Both the position numbers and the translations under genes were made by a program. A DNA stretch of 64,000 nt from Vibrionaceae bacterium (GTDB lineage: Bacteria > Pseudomonadota > Gammaproteobacteria > Enterobacterales > Vibrionaceae): NCBI GenBank assembly GCA_018222805.1, contig JAAEZQ010000005.1:1-64000 (forward strand). The letters are read 5' to 3'. Under the pieces are notes generated by a model. It did no database searches, had not been told where the DNA came from, and saw only the letters and a program-made list of their open reading frames with translations. This document shows, piece after piece, positions 29,321 through 39,246 of this stretch (positions are counted from its first letter, which is position 1; every line of letters begins with the position of its first letter).

Positions 29321-30589
29321 TTATCGAGGTTTGTAATTGTCTTTCTCGATACCATGCTTTTTCATTCTCAAATAGAGCTTTTTACGCGGAATTTGTAGGT
29401 GACTCGCAGCATCAGTGACGCGCCCCGAGTGCAAAAACAACGCGTCTTCAATCAGTTGTTTTTCAAAGTCATCCACCAGTTCATCAAGCGGGAGTTGAAT
29501 TTCGTTTTGGGAATAGATGCGCTCCTTCCCTGTAAGCTTGACTATTCCTATAGAATAGAGCTCAGCAATGTTTCTTAATTCGCGTATATTTCCGGGCCAA
29601 GGGTAGTTTCTCAGTAGTGCAAGGTAACTTGTGTCTACACTTGGCAATGGCTTACCTAATTTCTTACAGCTCAGCTTCAAGAAATGATGGAATATGGTCA
29701 CAATGTCATCGGGGTGCTGCTTTAGTGGGGGGACATGAATGACACCTTGGTTAAGTAAATAGTAAAGCTCCGGTAATAATTGATTCTTTGTGATGTATTC
29801 TTCTGGCTCTGAATCAAAAATCGTCATGACACGCAGATTCTTTTTACCACAACGTTCGCGAGTTAACAGCACCTGAGCCAGATGCCTTTGCTCATCCTCA
29901 GCCAGTTCAGGCAAATTTTCTAGGACAAGTACCAAAGTGCCCTGAGAATTCGTTGCTTCATCAATACACGCTTTCGTTGACGTACTGCTTAACGAGAGTG
30001 TATTGAACTCAGTCTCTTTGTTTTGAGACATCATATCTTTAATCAGTCCTGCGACACGATGGCGCCCAGTACCAGACTCACCATAAACAACAATATGCGT
30101 ATCTAATAGCGCATACTGCGCCACCAGCTTACGAAGCTGTTCCATATGGGCTGACTTGCCAATCAATGAACGTGATATCGACTTCTCCGCTTGAAGTTGA
30201 CTTTCAACTTGGTTGGCACGAATTTTAAGCTGTTGTTTTACTAGCGCTAATAACTCTGGGGGATTGATTGGCTTTTCGAGAAACTCACACGCTCCCTGTT
30301 TAACGGCATCCACCGCCATTGGAATATCACCGTGACCCGTTATGACAATGACAGGGATTCGCTCATCTATGTTTTTGATCATCCTGAGCAGTTCTAAGCC
30401 GTGCATTTGAGGCATATACATATCGAGAATAACCACGCCCGCCCATTCAGGAGTCAGGTACTGTGTCGCTTGTGTCGGGTCGTTGATCTCTTTTGACTTA
30501 ATCGACGATATATTCATTAAATAAGAATATGAGTCTAATACATCCTGATCATCATCAACCAACAATACTGAATACGGGTTATTTCTCAT
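29321..30589 (-). CDS. pgtA: phosphoglycerate transport response regulator PgtA (NtrC-like, degenerate AAA+)
   Basis: 422 residues from the ATG at 30589, which overlaps the end of pgtB by 11 bases. Receiver domain (about 1-125): acidic pair DDDQD, phospho-Asp in VVILDMYMPQMHG, Lys in LEKPINPPE. The central domain is NtrC-like, but Walker A reads GESGTGRHR (Lys replaced by Arg), the GAFTGA sigma-54 contact loop is missing and Walker B is weak (LVLVLENLP). The C-terminal Fis-type HTH is intact (RVTDAASHLQIPRKKLYLRM). PgtA controls phosphoglycerate uptake in Salmonella. Loss of the sigma-54 features points to sigma-70 activation; that is inference. Confidence 0.88.
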   Translation of the reverse strand: MRNNPYSVLLVDDDQDVLDSYSYLMNISSIKSKEINDPTQATQYLTPEWAGVVILDMYMPQMHGLELLRMIKNIDERIPVIVITGHGDIPMAVDAVKQGACEFLEKPINPPELLALVKQQLKIRANQVESQLQAEKSISRSLIGKSAHMEQLRKLVAQYALLDTHIVVYGESGTGRHRVAGLIKDMMSQNKETEFNTLSLSSTSTKACIDEATNSQGTLVLVLENLPELAEDEQRHLAQVLLTRERCGKKNLRVMTIFDSEPEEYITKNQLLPELYYLLNQGVIHVPPLKQHPDDIVTIFHHFLKLSCKKLGKPLPSVDTSYLALLRNYPWPGNIRELRNIAELYSIGIVKLTGKERIYSQNEIQLPLDELVDDFEKQLIEDALFLHSGRVTDAASHLQIPRKKLYLRMKKHGIEKDNYKPR

Positions 30590-32933
30590 TCGGTAACTCC
30601 AACACAACCATCGCACCTTTCTCTAAAGAGGAAGCGAGATAAATACTTCCGTTATGCTTTTCTATTAATGACTTACAAATATTCATGCCCAAGCCCAGAC
30701 CGACCTCTTTAGTAGAAACAAAAGGCTGGAAGATACGTTGAACAATCTCTTCTCCAAAACCAGTGCCGTTATCGCTAATGGCAATCATAGATAATCCATT
30801 TGTCTCTTCCACCAATTCAATCACAACTCTCTTTTGCTCTTCTCTGGTGCTCTCCATTAACGCATCACAGCTATTAACGAGCAGGTTGATAAATACTTGT
30901 TCCAACGCCAACGTATCGCCTTGCACCATCACGTCATTCGGCAATTGATTTTCAATCATGATTTTTTGTCGTTTTGCACGCGTATTAACGATGGTTGCCG
31001 CTTGTTCAGCCACTTCATGTATCGAGATCGGGCTGACTTTTCTATCGCCCTCTGGCTTCCGAGCAAATTGACGCAAACTATTAATGATCTTACTCATCCG
31101 GGCAGCCAAACCTTCTATGTGAGTAATCGACTCACTCACTTTTTCTGTTGAATGCTGGTCTATAAACATCCGTGCGCTGTACAAGTACGTCGACATAGCG
31201 TTAAGTGGTTGGTTAAGTTCATGAGCTAGGCTCGTCATGGTTTGGCCGACCACAGCCATTTTTGCTGCTTGTATTAACTCGTCTTGCGTTTTCTTCAGGT
31301 TTTCTTCCGTACGAATACGCTCTTCGATTTCATTCTCTAATTGCTGGTTTTTTATCAACAAATCTTGTGTCTTTTCTAACACTCGACTTTCCAGCGTGCG
31401 GGTGGTCACCTCTTGAAGCGTGACATCCGTAATGGTCATAATCAGTTTATCGTCGACGCCATGGGTGAATGGGCGAATATCAAAGCGCACATACTTGGGG
31501 GTTTCATCACCAAGAGACAAAGTCACATGCATTTTCCCAAACTCAATCCATGAGTGTGAGCGTTCAAAAACCTTGATGAGTTGCCCGCGACAATGCTCAG
31601 GAAAATACTCCCAAATTGGATGACTTTCGGTTACATCGCCAAGTTTCAACAGTTTACGCGCGCTTAGGTTGGCCGATTCAACCACTCCGTTTAAGTCACT
31701 TGTGATAAGACTTGCCGTTGTGTTATTGATTAAGCTGAGTGCGTTGGTTCGCTGAATTTCCTGGACCTTTTCTCCATATTCGATGAGTTTTTCACTTAAA
31801 CGGCCGATCTCATCATTACCGTCAACCACTACTGGATGTGAGTGATCATTTTTGATGATCGCATCGATACTGTCCCCCAACCTAATCAAGCGCGAGACGA
31901 TCCGCCGATTGATAAAATAGTAAGTCAAAAATATGCTGGTCAGGATAGAAAGACTAAAACAGACGATAAGTACGTGGTTGCCATAAGACACCCGTTCTGC
32001 AGTTTCACTTTTGACCTGCCTAAACGTTTCATCCGCAGTCGAAACCAACTCGCCAATTTGTTGGTGAATCGCCTCCATACTGCGCGAAATTTGTTCTTGC
32101 ATCTGTTGGATATCACCGTTTAAGGTAACCAATGACATGAGTTGATTCTCGAAATTACCATCCGTACCAAGCACGGCCACCAGCTCTTGCAACAACTGCT
32201 GATAAGCAATGGAGGCTGGTTGATTCATTAAAGTTTGACTACTCTCCTGGAGGTCAATTAAACGAAAATGAATGACTTTCATGCCGTTATCAACCTGCTC
32301 AGGCATGGATGCGTCTGCAACATCAAGCGCCATATCATATACCGCAGACTCGATATCAATCACACGCTGTAACGTACTAAGCTGAACCAGTAACTTCTGA
32401 ATACCTTTGGAATCATTTAGCCGTTCAATTTGCCAATGCACTTCTTGACGTACAGGCTTTAACTCTGAGCTAATATCCTGATGTAGCCAATCGATTTGTT
32501 CCTTTAGCTGATCAACACGACGAGTTTGGTCTATTCGATTGGAAATCATACCGACGTAGCTCTCTAACAAAGAGGCCAATCCAGCTTCCGAATCCAATAA
32601 CTGATAAAATTCCGAACTCATCTTGTTGCTTTTCAGTGCGGCTGAGATAGATGCCAACTGCTCATTTATCTGCATAGCCTGCTCTGCAAGTTGAACTTTA
32701 TTGCCGACCGTCTGCAATGCCTCAACTCGTCGGTTAATCTCACTTGTTTTGCTTTCTAGAAAAAAACTGGCGTTATATTTGGGAACGCTGTCTTCTAATA
32801 AAGTATGTACCTGATTGTCTAAGCTATTCCATGTAGCCCAGGCAACTAAACACACAACAGTAAGTAAGAGAGTGCTGCAGGTAAACGCTGCGACTAAACG
32901 CGCACCAATGGTCTTGTACTTAGGGTCTATCAC
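30579..32933 (-). CDS. pgtB: phosphoglycerate transport sensor histidine kinase PgtB
   Basis: About 784 residues. The start is probably the GTG at 32933, overlapping the pgtC stop as GTGA; a TTG at 32954 is the alternative. N-terminal membrane helix (AAFTCSTLLLTVVCLVAWA), a long coiled, mostly helical periplasmic domain (to about 325), second membrane helix, HAMP (RLIRLGDSIDAIIKNDHSHP), a PAS-like region, then HisKA with phospho-His in SLAHELNQPLNAM and HATPase_c with NLLVNSCDALM, DNGTGFGEE and GLGLGMNICKSLI. The middle gene of pgtC-pgtB-pgtA, all overlapping, so strongly coupled. Confidence 0.9.
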   Translation of the reverse strand: MIDPKYKTIGARLVAAFTCSTLLLTVVCLVAWATWNSLDNQVHTLLEDSVPKYNASFFLESKTSEINRRVEALQTVGNKVQLAEQAMQINEQLASISAALKSNKMSSEFYQLLDSEAGLASLLESYVGMISNRIDQTRRVDQLKEQIDWLHQDISSELKPVRQEVHWQIERLNDSKGIQKLLVQLSTLQRVIDIESAVYDMALDVADASMPEQVDNGMKVIHFRLIDLQESSQTLMNQPASIAYQQLLQELVAVLGTDGNFENQLMSLVTLNGDIQQMQEQISRSMEAIHQQIGELVSTADETFRQVKSETAERVSYGNHVLIVCFSLSILTSIFLTYYFINRRIVSRLIRLGDSIDAIIKNDHSHPVVVDGNDEIGRLSEKLIEYGEKVQEIQRTNALSLINNTTASLITSDLNGVVESANLSARKLLKLGDVTESHPIWEYFPEHCRGQLIKVFERSHSWIEFGKMHVTLSLGDETPKYVRFDIRPFTHGVDDKLIMTITDVTLQEVTTRTLESRVLEKTQDLLIKNQQLENEIEERIRTEENLKKTQDELIQAAKMAVVGQTMTSLAHELNQPLNAMSTYLYSARMFIDQHSTEKVSESITHIEGLAARMSKIINSLRQFARKPEGDRKVSPISIHEVAEQAATIVNTRAKRQKIMIENQLPNDVMVQGDTLALEQVFINLLVNSCDALMESTREEQKRVVIELVEETNGLSMIAISDNGTGFGEEIVQRIFQPFVSTKEVGLGLGMNICKSLIEKHNGSIYLASSLEKGAMVVLELPNEK

Positions 32934-34228
32934 TGTTTCTCGTTCCCTCGCCAATGAGCCAGCTCTTTATTCACTAAATCCAGCTTGTCAGACATCGCCC
33001 GCCCCAAGTCGTGGGAAAACTCAGCAAGTAATACCTGATAGTGTGTCATTCCAACTTCTGAGTTTTTATCTAATCTACTTAACCTCTGCGCAATCGAGGT
33101 GACCGCTTCAATACTCAGCGGTAATTCGAATAACTCTTGCTCAATCTCTTTAAGAGCTTGCTCTTTCTTCAGGTTTCCTGCCGCTTGTTGGTTCAATTTA
33201 ATGAGAGTAAGCCACGCATCCTGGAGCTCTGGAAGTCGCTTGGTGATGGCGGTATCAAAGATCTGGTTGATAATCTCTTCTCTTGGCAGTACTTGCTCCA
33301 TATCAAGAACAGGGTTTTCCCCGTAATACTGAGCAGAGTCATTTATTGCCGTTTTGGAAAACGTGCTAGCTTCCATCTGTTCCTGCACCGCTGGAGAAAG
33401 CAAGTGGGAAATAAAAGACTCAGCCAGATTGTCTCTTTTGTCTCGGTTAATTTGCGCAATGTACGTGGGCATGAGTGTAAAATCTTTATCGTATGAAAAC
33501 CCGACATAATCGAATTTACGCTGAGCGATTAATGCATAGCTATCGACCGTCGGGCCTAAGCCTAGTTTTCCTTTGGCAATGTAATCCGCAACCCCAAAGC
33601 TACGTGAAGAGACGATCGCAAGATTAGCCCCGACATTAAGCAAGATACGCCATCCCTGTCGCCATCCGTACTGGCTGAGAACACTTTCCACCATCAACTG
33701 CATCGTTCCCGATCGGCTTGGCGTACTCATGGTGACGTGGCCAAAGTAAACAGGGCTAGTCAGGTCCTGAAAACGGGTAGGTTCTGGTAGGTGATTCGCC
33801 GCCAAATAGTCTTTATTCCACACAATTCCCGCCCCCGAATAACCAAATGCGACCACCTTGTCTTTACTCGGTAATAGGTATGAAGACAACCAGTTTGGTA
33901 CTTGCACAAGAGAAGGCATATTCGCCAAGCGATTCTGTTCTACGAGCTCCTGCATCAAAAACGGCGACGAACTCAGGACCAGATCGATATCCTTCATGTA
34001 GCTCTTGCTTAACAACTGGAGACTTGATTGTGTACGTCGGTGAACAACTCGGACTGCCACTTCGGGATAGTGCTGAGTAAAATCATTAACCAAGGCAGTA
34101 ATCGGGGCCTGAGAGAATGTCGTGAGTATAACCAGTTCGTTATCCGTTGCCTTTGTCAGCGGCGAATAAAGCGCGAAACTAATGAGTAAGCTAAGTACAA
34201 ATTTTTGAAAACCAACCATCAAAACCAC
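32930..34228 (-). CDS. pgtC: phosphoglycerate transport regulatory periplasmic protein PgtC
   Basis: 432 residues from a GTG at 34228 (or the ATG at 34219). A signal peptide (FVLSLLISFALYSPLTKA) is followed by a bacterial extracellular solute-binding fold of the iron/phosphonate type (ELVILTTFSQAPITALVNDF, GIVWNKDYLAANHLPEPTRF, MSTPSRSGTMQLMVE). The C-terminal 100 residues are helical. In Salmonella PgtC acts with PgtB in inducer sensing and is not an ABC-transporter component; no ABC genes are next to it here, which fits. First gene of the operon, 278 bases from the divergent pgtP. Confidence 0.87.
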   Translation of the reverse strand: MVLMVGFQKFVLSLLISFALYSPLTKATDNELVILTTFSQAPITALVNDFTQHYPEVAVRVVHRRTQSSLQLLSKSYMKDIDLVLSSSPFLMQELVEQNRLANMPSLVQVPNWLSSYLLPSKDKVVAFGYSGAGIVWNKDYLAANHLPEPTRFQDLTSPVYFGHVTMSTPSRSGTMQLMVESVLSQYGWRQGWRILLNVGANLAIVSSRSFGVADYIAKGKLGLGPTVDSYALIAQRKFDYVGFSYDKDFTLMPTYIAQINRDKRDNLAESFISHLLSPAVQEQMEASTFSKTAINDSAQYYGENPVLDMEQVLPREEIINQIFDTAITKRLPELQDAWLTLIKLNQQAAGNLKKEQALKEIEQELFELPLSIEAVTSIAQRLSRLDKNSEVGMTHYQVLLAEFSHDLGRAMSDKLDLVNKELAHWRGNEKQ

Positions 34229-34413
34229 CCAAAACCATAAATAATGTGCGGCAACTCAAATCTATGGCAGATAGTAAACTATTTTTACTCTGTGGCTTTG
34301 AGTCACTATTGACGCACTTCAGCGAAAATTGAGTGTATTCTATCAGTAACTCGTTACGCTCCGACGCTCTAAATTCCCATTTTTGACTCAACAAATGCAG
34401 CAATATGGGTCAA

Positions 34414-34443
34414 TTGTGTCTCAAATCCATACTTTTGTACTAT
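34414..34443 (+). promoter_or_regulatory. possible sigma-70 promoter of pgtP
   Basis: TTGTGT (34414-34419) and TACTAT (34438-34443) are separated by 18 bases and lie about 60 bases before the pgtP start. I see no TGGCAC-N5-TTGCA sigma-54 element in this intergenic region. Confidence 0.35.
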
Positions 34444-34506
34444 TATATCTGCCACTCCAAGATAGCGCTGCAACAAAACATTTGTGATTAAAACTTGGAG
34501 TGCAAG

Positions 34507-35886
34507 ATGTTTAATTTCTTTAAAACACGCCCAGACCTCCCGCTTTCGGATAGTTCTAAAAGTGAAATGCAATCGCGTTTCAAAAGCTACCAATGGCAGG
34601 TATTCTTAGGACTGGTTTTTGGTTACGCGGTATTCTACGTAGTACGCATGAGTTTAGGTGTCGTTAAAAAGCCGATGCTGGATGCTGGTATCGTATCTAT
34701 TGAAGAACTCGGTATCATGGGTTCGGCTTTCTTCTTTACTTATGCCTTTGGTAAGTTCTCGAACGGTTTCCTCTCTGACTATGCCAACATTGGCCGATTT
34801 ATGTCGTTCTCCTTACTTCTGTCAGGTATTACTGCCGTATTCATGGGTCTTAATACCACCGCGTTCTTCTTTGTACTGTTATGGGGTCTGAACGGTTGGT
34901 TCCAATCTGTCGGTTCGGCACCTTCTTGTGTGTCTCTGTTCCAGTGGTTCTCACCAAAGCAACGTGGTAGCCGTTACTCAATTTGGGGTGGTTCACGTAA
35001 CATCGGTGAAGGTATCACTTGGATTCTGACCGCTTCTCTAGTGAGCTACTTCGGCTGGCGTGCAGGTTTCATCGGTGCTGGTATCGCGGCAATTGCAGCA
35101 GCTCTATGTATGTTCTTTGTTTTGAAAGATCGCCCGCAAACTTACGGGCTGCCTGACGCAGCAACAGCATTCGACGAAGAGCCAGAGATCAAGAAGAAGA
35201 ACGATCCAAAAGAGACTCGCCGAGCTCAAATGTTCATCCTTAAACAGCCTGTAGTCTGGTTAATTGCAGCAGCGTGTGCAGCCATGTACATCTCTCGCTA
35301 CGCGATGTCTTCTTGGGCAGTGCTTTACCTTCAGGAAGCCAAAGGTTACTCACTGATTGACGCGGGTTTCGCTATGTCTACATACCCTATCGCGGGTCTG
35401 GCAGGGGCAGTCCTATCGGGTCTTGTTTCAGACAAACTTTTTAACTCTAACCGCCACATTCCTACTCTACTTTACGGATTGGCGAACATCGCAGGTATGT
35501 GCTTGATGTTCTTCGGTCCAGACAACCGTATTGTTGACGCGGTTGCACTAGGCCTGATTGGTTTTGCTATTGGTGGTCTGGTCGTGTTCCTAGCAGGTCT
35601 GACTGCTTGTGACTTGATGCCTAAGAACGCAGTTGGCGCTGTGAAAGGCTTTATTGGCCTGTTCTCTTACATTGCCGCCTCTGCTCAGGAGCTTGTATCT
35701 GCATCGCTTATCAATATCACTGAAGTTGATGGCGTCACCAATTACGACTTCTCTCAAGCTCAGTACTTCTGGTTAGCGGCTGGTGTGGTTTCACTACTTC
35801 TTGCACTCACCGTTTGGAATGCGAAGAAAGTTGTCGATCTCGAACCAGAAGAAGACAAAGAGCTAGAACCTCGTCCTAGTCACTAA
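34507..35886 (+). CDS. pgtP: phosphoglycerate/PEP:phosphate antiporter PgtP
   Basis: 459 residues from the ATG at 34507 (GGAG six bases ahead; an upstream in-frame TTG at 34495 is less likely). Twelve membrane segments of the organophosphate:Pi antiporter family (GlpT/UhpT/PgtP). Motifs: VFYVVRMSLGVVKKP, SDYANIGRF between helices 2 and 3, and the family's FGWRAGFIGAGI. It imports 2- and 3-phosphoglycerate and PEP in exchange for phosphate. The divergent pgtCBA genes and the downstream pyruvate kinase separate it from GlpT and UhpT. Confidence 0.92.
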   Translation: MFNFFKTRPDLPLSDSSKSEMQSRFKSYQWQVFLGLVFGYAVFYVVRMSLGVVKKPMLDAGIVSIEELGIMGSAFFFTYAFGKFSNGFLSDYANIGRFMSFSLLLSGITAVFMGLNTTAFFFVLLWGLNGWFQSVGSAPSCVSLFQWFSPKQRGSRYSIWGGSRNIGEGITWILTASLVSYFGWRAGFIGAGIAAIAAALCMFFVLKDRPQTYGLPDAATAFDEEPEIKKKNDPKETRRAQMFILKQPVVWLIAAACAAMYISRYAMSSWAVLYLQEAKGYSLIDAGFAMSTYPIAGLAGAVLSGLVSDKLFNSNRHIPTLLYGLANIAGMCLMFFGPDNRIVDAVALGLIGFAIGGLVVFLAGLTACDLMPKNAVGAVKGFIGLFSYIAASAQELVSASLINITEVDGVTNYDFSQAQYFWLAAGVVSLLLALTVWNAKKVVDLEPEEDKELEPRPSH

Positions 35887-35895
35887 TGACTCACC

Positions 35896-35919
35896 AAGCG
35901 GGAGGTAACACTCCCGCTT
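35896..35919 (+). terminator. hairpin after pgtP
   Basis: AAGCGGGAG and CTCCCGCTT form a perfect 9-bp stem 10 bases after the stop. The T-run is short (TTTCGTT), so some read-through into pyk is plausible. Confidence 0.6.
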
Positions 35920-36027
35920 TCGTTAAACAAATAAAATTTAATGCCATAAGTACGCTTGTAAAGTGCATTTATGAGATTGAAATCTGTCTATTTTTATTCC
36001 CATTTTAAGTGTCGATTGAGGTAAAAA

Positions 36028-37503
36028 ATGTGTAAAACTAAAATTGTGGCAACTCTGGGCCCAGCAAGTGAAAGCCGAGAAACCCTGACTAAACTGATTC
36101 GAGCTGGCATAAATGTGGTCAGACTTAACTTTTCACACGGCACCGCTGAGGAGCATATTGCTCGCGCTAACATGGTGCGTGAGATAGCTACAGAGCTAAA
36201 CACGCATGTGGGTGTATTGGTTGATCTACAGGGACCGAAAATCCGCATCTCTTGTTTCGAGCAAGGTGCGATTCAATTGATGCAAGGTGACGAGTTCACA
36301 TTAAGTGGCACACTAGATTCTCAATCGGGTTATCAGGAAATGGTTGGACTCGATTACCCTGAGTTAATCAATGATGTCGCTGAGGGTGACATTCTTCTAC
36401 TCGATGACGGCCGTATTCAGCTTAAAGTAACTTGTGTAGACCACCAGAAGCAATGGATTAAAACGACGGTTCTGAATAGTGGAAAGCTCTCAAACCGTAA
36501 AGGAATCAACTTATTAGGTGGTGGTTTATCGGCTCCTGCACTGACCCAAAAAGATATTCAGGATATCGATACCGCAGCCAAACTACGTGCCGATTTTCTG
36601 GCAGTCTCCTTCCCTCGCAACGCACAAGATATCAACTACGCTCGTAGCCTGGCGTTAAAAGCGGGCTGCGATGCCAAAATTGTCGCGAAGGTTGAGCGTG
36701 CTGAAGTGGTTGAGACAAAAGCCGCTATGGACAATGTGATTAAAGCATCAGACATCATCATGGTTGCACGTGGCGATCTGGGCGTAGAAATTGGTGACGC
36801 TCGATTACCAATGGTACAAAAGTCACTTATCGAACGCTCAAGATACTGGGGCAAACCAGTGATCACTGCAACTCAGATGTTGGAGTCGATGATCGAAAAC
36901 CCACTTCCAACCCGAGCAGAAGTGTTAGATGTGGCAAACGCGATTATTGATGGTACTGATGCTGTTATGCTATCCGCTGAGTCTGCTGCTGGTAAGTACC
37001 CAATCGAAGCAGTCGAAGCCATGGTACGTATCGCCAGTGGATCAGAGGAAGAACTCGAATGCACCCATAACTGCTGGAATACGCTAAATCACTTGTGTTC
37101 AGATCCAGGTAAGAGTTTTGCCCTTTCGTCAATGATTTCCGCATCCCGCGTTCACAAAGATCTTGGTGTCGCTATTTTAACTAAGGATGGTGAAACACCT
37201 CTTTTGATGTCTCGCTGTCAAAGCAAAACTAAGATTTGGGCGCTAAGTGACAAGCCAGATCTGCTGGCTCAGCTGACCATTTTGCGAGGCGTTGAGCCTC
37301 TGTATTTCAAAGCAGCAGAAGAAAACACTACCGACATTGCTCCACAACTCGTCGAGTGTTTACGCCAAAAGGCTAACGATTCTAGTATTTCTTCGATTTT
37401 GATGACGCAGTTAGACTCAATTGAAGGTATGGGCGAGATCAATGCCTGTCGCTTACTCAAATTATGTGCAGCGCCAAATGTTAAGCAAGCAGTCGCCGCT
37501 TAA
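36028..37503 (+). CDS. pyk: pyruvate kinase
   Basis: 491 residues. It converts PEP and ADP to pyruvate and ATP. Motifs: KTKIVATLGPAS, the substrate Arg in VVRLNFSHG, LVDLQGPKIR, catalytic Lys in IVAKVERAEVVE, IIMVARGDLGVEI and the effector-domain lead-in ITATQMLESMIENPLPTRAE. Length and the C-terminal domain suggest a PykA-type enzyme. Placed directly after pgtP on the same strand, 141 bases apart, it could be a dedicated isozyme for growth on imported phosphoglycerate or PEP. GAGG ribosome site; strong terminator downstream. Confidence 0.94.
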   Translation: MCKTKIVATLGPASESRETLTKLIRAGINVVRLNFSHGTAEEHIARANMVREIATELNTHVGVLVDLQGPKIRISCFEQGAIQLMQGDEFTLSGTLDSQSGYQEMVGLDYPELINDVAEGDILLLDDGRIQLKVTCVDHQKQWIKTTVLNSGKLSNRKGINLLGGGLSAPALTQKDIQDIDTAAKLRADFLAVSFPRNAQDINYARSLALKAGCDAKIVAKVERAEVVETKAAMDNVIKASDIIMVARGDLGVEIGDARLPMVQKSLIERSRYWGKPVITATQMLESMIENPLPTRAEVLDVANAIIDGTDAVMLSAESAAGKYPIEAVEAMVRIASGSEEELECTHNCWNTLNHLCSDPGKSFALSSMISASRVHKDLGVAILTKDGETPLLMSRCQSKTKIWALSDKPDLLAQLTILRGVEPLYFKAAEENTTDIAPQLVECLRQKANDSSISSILMTQLDSIEGMGEINACRLLKLCAAPNVKQAVAA

Positions 37504-37579
37504 GTAAGCGCATTAACCTACCCCTTTCAAGCGCGAGCTTGGGTTGCTCCCCCTCATAAGTAGCTCCATAGGGATTTGG

Positions 37580-37607
37580 CCTGCCATCTGGCAGGTCCTT
37601 TTTTAAT
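37580..37607 (+). terminator. rho-independent terminator after pyk
   Basis: CCTGCCA and TGGCAGG form a stem with a two-base loop, followed by TCCTTTTTTAATT. Confidence 0.8.
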
Positions 37608-37705
37608 TGTTCTACTCTTTAGTTCGAATATGTGTCCATACTAACTGAAATCAGGCTCATCACTTGCTATGTTAGAATGATCGTTATCCTAAAAAGCGTG
37701 TACTA

Positions 37706-38440
37706 TTGAAAGACAACACTCCCGTCGTTGAATTTAGCGACGTAAACAAGTGGTATGGTGACTACCACGCTCTCAAAGATATCAACTTTTCTGTCCACTC
37801 AGGTGAAATCGTTGTTGTATGTGGCCCGTCAGGATCGGGAAAATCAACACTTATACGCTGTGTTAACGGCCTGGAGTCGATACAAGAAGGACAGCTTCAC
37901 GTCTTTGGTCAACCGGCAAACAGAAAAGGGCTTAAGCCAGGGAAAATCGGCATGGTGTTTCAGCACTTTCACCTTTTTCCTCATCTGACCGTACTCGACA
38001 ATCTGATGCTCGCACCCATACGAACACTGAAACTCTCAAAACAAGAAGCCGAAAAGCGAGCACGCCACTATCTCAAACGTGTCGATATTGAAGAACAAGC
38101 TAATAAATACCCTATTCAGTTGTCAGGTGGGCAGCAACAAAGGGTCGCAATAGCCCGCTCCCTGTGTATGGAACCAGACCTGCTATTATTTGATGAACCA
38201 ACCTCAGCACTTGACCCTGAGATGATCAACGAGGTTCTCGATGTCATGGTTGAGCTTGCGCAAACCGGTATGACCATGATTTGTGTGACTCACGAAATGG
38301 GATTCGCGAAAAAAGTAGCAAACCGAGTCGTGTTTATGGATGAAGGTGAAATTGTGGAAATCAATTCCCCAGCCGCCTTATTCAACATGCCTCAGCACCC
38401 GAGAACTCGGGCGTTTTTAAACCAGATTTTAAGTTATTGA
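37706..38440 (+). CDS. polar amino acid ABC transporter ATP-binding protein
   Basis: 244 residues from a TTG at 37706. A GlnQ/GltL-type ATPase: Walker [10 protein letters not shown], signature [15 protein letters not shown], Walker [13 protein letters not shown], and the H-loop in [10 protein letters not shown]. It powers import of a polar amino acid. First gene of a four-gene operon; its stop overlaps the next permease start by four bases (ATGA). Confidence 0.95.
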   Translation: MKDNTPVVEFSDVNKWYGDYHALKDINFSVHSGEIVVVCGPSGSGKSTLIRCVNGLESIQEGQLHVFGQPANRKGLKPGKIGMVFQHFHLFPHLTVLDNLMLAPIRTLKLSKQEAEKRARHYLKRVDIEEQANKYPIQLSGGQQQRVAIARSLCMEPDLLLFDEPTSALDPEMINEVLDVMVELAQTGMTMICVTHEMGFAKKVANRVVFMDEGEIVEINSPAALFNMPQHPRTRAFLNQILSY

Positions 38441-39237
38441 TGATAAGACGAGTATTCAAGCCAGTTTTACAAGCCCTAATACAAATAGTCATTCTATTTG
38501 CTGCTATTTTCTGGGTGCTCGACTCTGGTGCACAAGCCATGGGATATCAGTGGCAATGGGAGCGCGTGCCTGACTATATCGCGTTTTATGAAGATGGAGA
38601 ATGGTGGTCTGCTGAATTAATTAGCGGTTTAGTGGTCACGCTTAAAATCTCAGGCATCAGTTTGTTTTTCACTTTAGTATTTGGTTTGGTCACTGCACTA
38701 CTCAGGCTAAGCGATTCAAAAATCGGTAATGCCATTGGCAGCTCATACGTTGAGCTGATCCGTAACACACCTTTATTGGTGCAAATCTATTTACTTTACT
38801 TCGTGTTTGGGCCAGTCATCGGGCTAGACAGGTTCAGCACGGCCGTGTTGGCGCTATCACTTTTTCAAGGTGCTTACACAGCGGAAATATTCCGAGCGGG
38901 CTTAAACAGTATTTCTAAAGGCCAGTTTGAAGCAGCAAAGACGCTTGGCCTTTCATCATTCTATAGTTATAAAGACGTCATCTTGCCTCAGGTGTTGCAA
39001 CGTACATTACCGCCGTTAACCAACGAAGTGGTGTCACTGATAAAAAACTCTTCCATCGTCAGCGTGATGGCCATTTTCGACCTGACAACCGAAGCGAGAA
39101 ATATTGTCTCAGAGACGGCGATGCCGTTTGAAATTTGGTTTACCGTGGCAGCGATTTACCTTGCTCTCACACTCTCATTGTCCGGCTTATCAGCGTTGCT
39201 GGAGCACAAATTAGGAGCCAGTTGGCGTAAATTATAA
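38437..39237 (+). CDS. polar amino acid ABC transporter permease
   Basis: 266 residues. A His/Glu/Gln-type permease with the cytoplasmic EAA loop ([20 protein letters not shown]) and the Asn-rich substrate-site motif [18 protein letters not shown]. About five membrane helices, the first followed by a Trp-rich periplasmic segment. Its ATG overlaps the stop of the ATPase gene, and the binding-protein gene follows nine bases later. Confidence 0.94.
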   Translation: MMIRRVFKPVLQALIQIVILFAAIFWVLDSGAQAMGYQWQWERVPDYIAFYEDGEWWSAELISGLVVTLKISGISLFFTLVFGLVTALLRLSDSKIGNAIGSSYVELIRNTPLLVQIYLLYFVFGPVIGLDRFSTAVLALSLFQGAYTAEIFRAGLNSISKGQFEAAKTLGLSSFYSYKDVILPQVLQRTLPPLTNEVVSLIKNSSIVSVMAIFDLTTEARNIVSETAMPFEIWFTVAAIYLALTLSLSGLSALLEHKLGASWRKL

Positions 39238-39246
39238 GGAGATAAC

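Noticed and set aside
34229..34506. Sigma-54 promoter for pgtP
   Set aside because: No TGGCAC-N5-TTGCA-like element seen on the plus strand, and PgtA lacks the sigma-54 contact loop.
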